Assembly: GCA_032207245.1 (NCBI GenBank)
Contig: CM063504.1
Location: forward strand, 21,985,065 to 22,049,064
DNA length: 64,000 nt
DNA from: Pardosa pseudoannulata
Lineage: Eukaryota > Arthropoda > Arachnida > Araneae > Lycosidae
Direction: 5' to 3'
The first letter of the stretch is position 1. Each line of letters opens with the position of its first letter. The notes beneath the pieces are model-generated. The model searched no databases and was not told the origin of the DNA. It worked only from the letters and a program-made list of their open reading frames with translations. The position numbers were made by a program, and so were the translations under genes. Positions 57,898 to 64,000 of the stretch are shown piece after piece.

Positions 57898-58361
57898 TAC
57901 AAAAATCTGTATAAAAATTTATATGTGATTCTCATATTTTAAACAGATGGAAGTAATTAATTTTTTTCCTTTCTGAACACATACAGTAATTTGTTTTTTA
58001 CATAATGAGTTTGATTTAAAAAAATTGAGAGATATTTTTTATAAAAAAATATAAAAAGTAATAAAAACGCAGATACAAATTTAGATACTACATACAATTG
58101 CGATACCCATATAACATTTCAAAATCTGCTACATATTTATTATTTTAAAACTGAAATTACATATTATTAGTCAAAAAATATTTTTAATGTGTTTAAACTG
58201 CATTGTTGCAGTTGAAATAAATGTGAGTACATATATAGATTTAAAAGAATCAAATTGAAAAGTTAAATAAAAATATTTTGAGACACTCTGTCTTCCTTAT
58301 TAAAGGAATATTTAAAATTGTTATTGCTATTTATCATTAATAAAATATAGAAAAATAATAT

Positions 58362-58405
58362 CTACCCGGCAGAGAATCGAACCCGGTTTCCCGCATGACA
58401 GTCGG
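58362..58405 (-). pseudogene. tRNA-Asp 3'-part fragment, unit 6
   Basis: B-box core GGTTCGATTC is kept. The anticodon arm reads CCGACTGTCATGCGG. Confidence 0.87.
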
Positions 58406-58832
58406 ACAAAAATTTATATGTGGTTCTCATATTTTAAACAGATGGAAGTAATTAAATTTTTTTCCTTTCAAAACACATGCAGTTAATTTGTTTTTTACAT
58501 AATGAGTTTAATTTTAAAAAAAATTGACAGATAATTTTATAAAAAATTATAAAAAGTAATAAAAAAGCAGATACAAATTTAGATACTACATACAAATGCG
58601 ATATCCAAGTAGCATTTCAAAATCTATTATTTTAAATTGAAATTACATATTATTAGTCAAAATATATTTTTAATGTGTTTAAATTGCATTGGTTGTTGAA
58701 ATAAATGTGAGTAGATATCTAGATATAAAAGAATCAAGCTGAAAAGTTAAATAAAAATATTTAAAAAAAACTCTGTTTGCTTATTAAAGGAATAATTAAA
58801 ACTGTCATCATTATTAAAGTATAAAAAAAAAA

Positions 58833-58878
58833 TTCCCCAGGAGGGGAATCGAACCCCGGTCTCCTGCATGACAGGCGG
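58833..58878 (-). pseudogene. tRNA-Asp 3'-part fragment, unit 7
   Basis: The best kept B box, GGTTCGATTCC, as in the intact gene. The acceptor side carries the CCTGG variant also seen in unit 4. Confidence 0.88.
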
Positions 58879-59299
58879 TACAAAATTCTGTACAAAAATT
58901 TATATGTGATTCTCATATTTTGAACAGATGGAACTCATATAAATTTTTTCCATTCTGAACATATAATAGTTAATTTGTGTTTTACATGATGAGTTTGATT
59001 TTTAAAAAAATTGAGAGATATTTTTATAAAAAAAATTATAAAAAGTAATAAAAACGCAGATACAAATTTAGATACTACATACAAATCCGATATCCATAAA
59101 ACATTTCAAAATCTATTATTTTAAAATTGAAATTACATATTATTAGTCAAAACTGCATTGATTGTTGAAATAAATGTGAGTAGATATCTAGATTTAAAAG
59201 AATCAAACTGAAAAGTTTAAAAATATTTTGAAAGACTCTGTTTACTTATTAACGGAATAATTAAAACTGTCATCATTATTAAAGTATATAAAAAAAAAA

Positions 59300-59326
59300 C
59301 TCTCCCCGGTCTCTCGCATGAGAGGC
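59300..59326 (-). pseudogene. tRNA-Asp fragment, unit 8, T arm deleted
   Basis: Only an anticodon-arm-like CGCCTCTCATGCGAGAGACC remains, with the T arm and acceptor end largely deleted. Confidence 0.7.
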
Positions 59327-59660
59327 GTACAAAAATATGTTCAAAAAATAATATGTGATTCTCATATTTTAAACTGATGGAACTAATTTAATTTTTTCCT
59401 GTTAAAACACATACAGTTAATTTGTTTTTTACATGATGAGTTTGATTTTTAAAAAAATTGAGGGATATTTTTATAAAAAAATATCATAAAAAGTAATAAA
59501 AACGCAGATACAAATTTAGATACTACATACAAATCCGATACCCATATAACATTTCAAAATCTATTATTTTAAAGTTTAAAATATTAATTTTCATGTTTTA
59601 TTTTTCATTCATTATATTAATTGTAGCAAAATATTGAATACTATGTTTTTGAAAAAGCGT

Positions 59661-59666
59661 AAAAAA
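59661..59666 (-). terminator. Pol III terminator of tRNA pair D
   Basis: TTTTTT on the minus strand, three bases (GCA) after tRNA-Asp. Confidence 0.8.
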
Positions 59667-59669
59667 TGC

Positions 59670-59741
59670 CTCCCCGGCGGGGAATCGAACCCCGGTCTCC
59701 CGCGTGACAGGCGGGGATACTGACCACTATACTACCGAGGA
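59670..59741 (-). tRNA. tRNA-Asp (GTC)
   Basis: Reverse complement is identical to the tRNA-Asp genes at 2425-2496 and 35899-35970, with anticodon GTC, complete stems and B box GGTTCGATTCC. It is the second gene of the minus-strand pair, 10 nt after tRNA-Phe, and is followed by six T. The neighbouring tandem array carries eight partial copies of this gene in the same orientation, so this locus, or an identical one, is the likely source. Confidence 0.97.
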
Positions 59742-59751
59742 TAAGGGCAGC

Positions 59752-59824
59752 TGCCGAAACCCGGGATCGAACCAGGGACCTTTAGATCTTCAGTCTAACG
59801 CTCTCCCAACTGAGCTATTTCGGC
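59752..59824 (-). tRNA. tRNA-Phe (GAA)
   Basis: Reverse complement is identical to the tRNA-Phe genes at 2342-2414 and 35981-36053, with anticodon GAA, complete stems, A and B boxes and discriminator A. The spacer to tRNA-Asp reads GCTGCCCTTA on the minus strand and has no run of even three T. The plus-strand frame at 59704-60009 crosses both tRNAs and is not a gene. Confidence 0.97.
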
Positions 59825-60458
59825 ACAACACCCTGCTTCCTAGCGGCGTTCTGTCACCCACTGTTGAATTCTTGCGGCGATGCCCTGCAATGCAGGAAAG
59901 TTGTCTAGTTCTACACCATGGCTGCTTGTTGAATATCCTGCACGAAACTAGGACAATTTGTAATAGAAAGAATACAATTAAAATCTCTGATTCAAACTTT
60001 TACACCTGAAATAAAAATTCTTTTATAACGTGAGGCTACATATACCACTTTAGTATCTTCATTTTTTAATTCAAAACTTTGTTGCACGTTGTTGATCACT
60101 ACAATATGTTAAGAGTCAAATATATTTTAGTGGATAAGATCATAACTTCAAATTCAGTTAAGATATTGGTTATTTTTTTCTTCTGTTCTATGATCAAACC
60201 GTAAAGATAATTAAAGAAAGTGACGTATTAATATTCTATAGCCAACAACGTAATTAATTTTTCCAGTATTTAAAAAAAAGGTCGAATTTAGACCTTTTAT
60301 TATACTTTAATATTTTGTGTTCTGGTAGCTGTAGATTCAGAAAGTTTAAACAAAAATCGGATGTGGATTCAGGACTTCCTTGTAAGCCCATTTAATTGTG
60401 GACATATTTTGCTACATTTCATTTAAACTTTGCTACTCATGTAGAAAAAAAAAACTGC

Positions 60459-60530
60459 CTCCTTGGTGGGGCATCGAATCCCAGTCTCCCTCGTGACAGG
60501 TGGCGATACTGACCACTATACTACCTAGGA
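60459..60530 (-). pseudogene. tRNA-Asp pseudogene
   Basis: Aligns over 72 nt with the intact tRNA-Asp, with about ten substitutions: TCCTAGGTAGTATAGTGGTC at the 5' end and a B box GATTCGATGCC. The anticodon GTC is still present, but several stem pairs are lost (CACCTGTCACGAGGG anticodon arm). The 10-nt spacer to the Phe part is kept in length. Confidence 0.8.
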
Positions 60531-60539
60531 TTGAATGCA

Positions 60540-60600
60540 GGATAGTACCAGGGACATTTAGATCTTCAGTCTAACACTCACCCAAATAGGATATTTCGGA
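60540..60600 (-). pseudogene. tRNA-Phe pseudogene
   Basis: Matches the tRNA-Phe from the 5' acceptor strand to the T arm, including the GAA anticodon region (AGACTGAAGATCTAAATG). The 3' acceptor strand and part of the T arm are deleted. It is the partner of the tRNA-Asp pseudogene at 60459. Confidence 0.8.
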
Positions 60601-61755
60601 ATAGCGACAGATGCGCTATCAGGGTTTTATCCCCATTTATGGATACTAAATACTGCAAAAAAATCTATGAAAAATGTTTTCTATTATTCCATGTGCTCAA
60701 TGAAAGAAAGTTATTATGTAATTAGGGTTGCAAAGATCATTTAAACTAAATTTATATAAATATTTCTATGAAAACTGTAATTTAAATCTAAGAAAAAATA
60801 GGAACGCTTTTGCCTCTCTTTAAAAATTTTATTTCAGAAAAAATATAATTTTTTTTAGTATTACAATAGAATTTAAAAAAAAGATATTATACATAACAGG
60901 CTGAATTTCTCATTTAGATTTAATTGAAATTGTGTCTATGATTTAGAACAGACATTTTTACTGTAATACTGGATGAGTTTTAAAGCCAAAAAAAGCTAAT
61001 TTTCTGACCGGATATTTATTAAACCTTCATTTAAGATTCTTCTTTTTAATATGGATGGTTTAGGCTTGAAACTTCTCACCGTACTTCAGGTATATATTTT
61101 ATATTCTAATATAAATTTTAAAACTTTATCTGGTAACTTGTTTTTGATTCTTCACTTCCGTATTTACTTTTTGGTTGACAAACTTCGGTTTTATGGAATT
61201 TCCGTCTGTTACAGCATCAGAAATTTTCGTGAGATGCAGTACAATGTGACAGCGGCCGTCTTCCACTGTGCAAAGGAAAAAAAATAGTTTGTTCATGATC
61301 CTAAGGATCTACAAATGTTTGTGTACTTAAAAAAAGTAAACAAAATAGACTGTACACACAGATGATAAATTTTCCGATCAATTTTCAATCAAATTATATA
61401 TATAATTAACATATAAGATTGTTATAAATGGCATTTAAAAATTATTCGTACTAAAGAAGACAAATTAAACCCAACAAAATGTTTTGCTTCCATATTAACT
61501 TCTTGAATAAACCTGAGAAATAATCTTTCCAGTGTGCTGTTGTATTGTTATCGAGAATTAAATCATATTTAAAGCCACATATGGGGCGTAGTGTACAAGA
61601 GGAGTCACTGAAAAATAAGGCTTCTTGAAAGACCATTTTGAACTATTTTTATTACTTAAATTAAAAGCTTTATATAAAGTTCAGAAGAGTGAAAGGCTCC
61701 CTTCTCATATCAAACACTTTGCTACGAACTTCCAAGTGGCATAACTGTATAAAAA
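60601..61755. other. AT-rich DNA without recognised gene
   Basis: Frames at 61051-61287 (+) and 61451-61636 (-) have no known motif. Confidence 0.4.
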
Positions 61756-61759
61756 TACG

Positions 61760-61850
61760 TATTAACAATATTACAATTTGAAGTTTCATTTTATTAATAG
61801 TAAAGTAAAAATAAAGCACAAATAAAACGTTATGATACTTAAAATAATAT
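61760..61850. mobile_element. Fragment related to hAT-like element 1
   Basis: AATTTGAAGTTTCATTTTAT, then AATAGTAAAG and GCACAAATAAAACGTTATGA, parallel the text near 26195-26265 (AATTTTAACTTTAATTTTTT, AACAGTAACGC, TGCAAATAAAACATTTTGAT). The copy appears interrupted by the microsatellite and TTAA elements that follow. Confidence 0.45.
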
Positions 61851-61884
61851 ATTTATGAATAAATTATTACCTTCGGTAATAATT

Positions 61885-62050
61885 TTATGTTAAATAATAT
61901 AAATAATAATTAATAAAATAGTAATTATATTATTATAATTATTATTATATTAATTATTATACATATACTACTACTACTACTGATAATAATAATAGTAATA
62001 ATTTTTATTAATTATCCTTATTAAATTGTTTTAATTATTAATTATTAAAT
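61885..62050. repeat. AT-rich trinucleotide and dinucleotide tract
   Basis: ATT, TAC and AAT repeats (TACTACTACTACTGATAATA near 61967). Simple sequence. Confidence 0.9.
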
Positions 62051-62059
62051 TATAAAAGC

Positions 62060-62655
62060 ATTATTTTTCAGTACTACTAAGGAGATGGAGGCATGATGAC
62101 AAGTTGATTTAAGTTCATTTTCTGCTTTATGCTTGTGAGTAACACACCTAAGTATGCACCAGCACTAATTTACCGTCGATTCGTTTTCCCGTAATGAAGC
62201 TCATAATTGTTCTAGATCCAGGTTCTACTAAACTGGACTGGAAAAGAATTAACAGCTTCTGTACAGCTACCCATAATGCAGATTATAAAATCGGTTTATA
62301 TTTTTGTAACCAGAATTCATAGTCTTATTTTTTAAATAGCTCCTAATGAGTGAATAGTTTAATAAGTTGCTACTGTATCTGTATGAATCAGGGTATCCAG
62401 AAATTTCCCATCGGAGGAGGTGAGTTGTTCCCCTTCAACTCATTTCAACACTAATACGTTAATCCCTTACATAAATAAGTTATGTGTAATTAAATCTTCA
62501 TCGGGGTTATAACCTTGACACCCTCCTTCCTCGCTCGCTACTAGTATGAACTCATCTCAGTTTGTGAGCTTACATGCAAAAGGATCCAACACTCAGTCGG
62601 GGATGACCAAGTGAAAAATGTCTTGATCTTTTTGTCTAAGATCATACAAAGATCC
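62060..62655. other. Unique-looking DNA
   Basis: No feature recognised up to the first of two abutting TTAA elements. Confidence 0.4.
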
Positions 62656-62660
62656 ATTAA

Positions 62661-63196
62661 CCCTTTACCGGACATTGGTTTCACAGCGAAACCTCTTGTT
62701 AAATATTTTTTTTCTCTAATTTTTGGAGATACATGAGTGTTTTTTTTATCGATTTTTTATGTTTTTAATATATAAAACTTACAATAGATGATAGTACTGC
62801 ATTTAATTTATTTTTTCTTCTGAAATATATATTTTTTTACTTGTTGTAACTTGAAAGTTAGTAATTCGATTTTTTTTTTACTTATGATCCCAAACAAAAA
62901 TATCCTTTCAAACAACACTTATAAATTGTTGAACTATTTATTTCTTATACTTTTTTAAGAACACTTATTTTTTGTTTTTAGAATATAATTAAAACTTTAA
63001 AAAGTATTGTGTTCACGCTGTACAAGGGGGTGTTTTTGTCAGTTGACCCCCCACAATCCCTCCTATGGTATCCTCTAAGGCCATCCCCTCTAAGAATTTA
63101 AAAAAAATTAAAACATTTTGCATTTATAAAACTTATAATATTTATAAACTAATTTCATTAATTTCCAAAGAATTTATGTAGGTGACCTTTAAAGGG
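62661..63196. mobile_element. TTAA-flanked piggyBac-like MITE 3
   Basis: Lies between TTAA 62657-62660 and TTAA 63197-63200. It starts CCCTTTACCGGACATTGG and ends GACCTTTAAAGGG, a short (7-bp perfect) inverted repeat. Near the left end is a hairpin GGTTTCACAGCGAAACC with 6-bp arms. No coding frame. The right-hand TTAA is shared with the next element. Confidence 0.78.
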
Positions 63197-63200
63197 TTAA

Positions 63201-63757
63201 CCCCTTCCGGTAAAATTACGAGTCTAGCTCGTCATTAGTTTTTCATTCCATACCGCACAATGACGAGCTACACTCGTCATGCGATTAAAGTTACTGTTAA
63301 ATATGATAATTAATTTAGTTTAAAATTTCTAGTGTACTGAATTTGGCAACACTTTTATCACTTGTGAAAATCACAAGTCACTATTGCATATTGTTTACTT
63401 GGTACAAGTCATTGCCAAATTAAGGAGTCAGAATAAAAGAAAACCTACTAAGAAATGCCGTGTGTGTTACAAGAATCAAAATAAAAGTGAGACTACTTCG
63501 GTGTAAACAATTAAGAATTCCTTTGCACTTTGTTTTGAAAAGTACCACTAGCTTGAAGACTATTATCTGTATACCTTATTAATGTTTTGCTTTGATATTT
63601 TCTTAATTTTACTGTTTCTGATATTATTTAACACTATGTAAAAAGTGGATTTTAATTAAGAATATGTAAGAATTGTAAAATGAAACAAGTTTTTTAAATG
63701 AAAATTAAATGGTTATTTCATGCACAGATTTTCATTATTAAATCATACCGGAAGGGG
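63201..63757. mobile_element. TTAA-flanked piggyBac-like MITE 4
   Basis: Between TTAA 63197-63200 and TTAA 63758-63761. Ends CCCCTTCCGGTA and TACCGGAAGGGG are perfect 12-bp inverted repeats. Near the left end lie ACGAGTCTAGCTCGT and ATGACGAGCTACACTCGTCA, both palindromic. It has no transposase frame. The perfect ends suggest it is younger than the element on its left. Confidence 0.9.
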
Positions 63758-63764
63758 TTAAGTG

Positions 63765-64000
63765 TTACAAATAAGCAAGGAAATCTCAGTCTCGTTTTAA
63801 GAGAAGAGCCAAAAAATTGCTACCATTTTTTAAATTGTTATTCGCTACAACTTTTGTAAAAATGAAAATGGGTCACAATTATTTTATTTCCATCTTAAAT
63901 TTTTGGTGGACAACTACAACGTTGCCACACATCTCCAAATTAAATTATATTTATCACACACACCCTCAAAGGACCCCTAGGTAACCTCATTGGGTTTGGC
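63765..64000. mobile_element. Fragment related to hAT-like element 1 (continues beyond window)
   Basis: AAAATGGGTCACAATTATTT and the words ACGTTGCC-CA and AGGACCCCTAGGTAA parallel 26624-26750 (AAAATGGGTCAGAATTATTT; TGTTGTCCA; CAGACCCCTAGCAAT). It is probably the right part of the copy whose left part is at 61760. The end is outside the window. Confidence 0.5.

Larger units (their letters stand above)
55369..59576. repeat. Tandem array (467-516 bp units) carrying tRNA-Asp 3' parts
   Basis: Eight units share GATTCTCATATTTTAAACAG, CGCAGATACAAATTTAGATA, AAACTGCATTGGTTGTTGAA and AAAGAATCAAATTGAAAAGT, and each contains a partial tRNA-Asp on the minus strand. Fragment starts are at 55843, 56353, 56855, 57341, 57857, 58362, 58833 and 59300. 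The array abuts the segment 59578-60335 with the intact Phe-Asp pair. Units ending at the fourth and seventh fragments share special variants, which suggests a three-unit higher-order copy step. No protein frame is common to the units. Confidence 0.95.
59578..60335. repeat. Segmental duplication around tRNA pair (copy D)
   Basis: Diverged copy of 35806-36485 (see there) in the same orientation. It begins directly at the end of the tRNA-fragment array. Confidence 0.88.

Noticed and set aside
55843..59326. The eight tRNA-Asp-like pieces as functional tRNA genes
   Set aside because: All lack the D arm and 5' acceptor strand, so no cloverleaf can form. They are called as partial pseudogenes.
59704..60009. 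A 101-codon plus frame
   Set aside because: It reads antisense through tRNA-Asp and tRNA-Phe, so its length is a by-product of GC-rich tRNA genes.

Overview
This window looks like an intergenic stretch of an animal nuclear genome. It is AT-rich by eye, has no intron-containing gene I can recognise, and is dense in microsatellites, satellite-like tandem arrays, tRNA-derived SINEs and short non-autonomous DNA transposons (Helitron, hAT and TTAA-flanked piggyBac-like), plus two isolated LTR-like units. This mix suggests an arthropod, possibly a spider or another chelicerate, but nothing seen here fixes the taxon. None of the open reading frames is convincing as a protein gene: the long ones lie in (TA)n repeats, tandem repeats or tRNA genes.

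The clear genes are three intact tRNA pairs, each tRNA-Phe(GAA), a 10-nt spacer, then tRNA-Asp(GTC): plus strand at 2342-2496, minus strand at 35899-36053 and 59670-59824. No run of four T separates the two tRNAs, and the T-run terminator lies only after the Asp gene, so each pair looks like one two-gene RNA polymerase III unit. Two decayed pairs (592-739 and 60459-60600) keep the same order. From 55369 to 59576 a tandem array of about 0.5-kb units carries eight copies of the 3' part of tRNA-Asp (anticodon arm to acceptor end) without the 5' part. It runs directly into the intact pair at 59670.

Layout. 1-2600: decayed tRNA pair, dispersed repeat R1 and the first tRNA pair. 4871-5998: Helitron. 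6118-7846: 0.87-kb tandem duplication; then R1 again (8060-8960). 9393-10315: terminal-inverted-repeat element. 12520-13534: solo-LTR-like unit inside a (TA)n tract. 13620-16440: mostly unique DNA with GC-richer patches. 16806-18320: repeat R2 split by a second Helitron, with the unsplit paralogue at 52813-53190. 18583-26010: successive tandem arrays. 26111-33092: two hAT elements and a TTAA element. 33606-34016: long (TA)n tract. 35806-36485: second tRNA locus. 36881-40170: Helitron-like end, 0.4-kb tandem array, hAT element and TTAA element. 40175-53190: mostly unique DNA with GC-richer islands and SINEs. 53771-55001: SINE and second LTR-like unit. 55369-60600: tRNA-Asp-fragment array and third tRNA locus. 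62661-63757: two abutting TTAA elements.

The only genes that act together are the tRNA pairs, which supply phenylalanine and aspartate tRNAs to cytosolic translation. The rest is repeat biology plus possible regulatory DNA, including CTCF-like motifs that lie within repeats. Calls were made by reading the sequence. Repeat edges are approximate unless terminal motifs or target duplications are cited.
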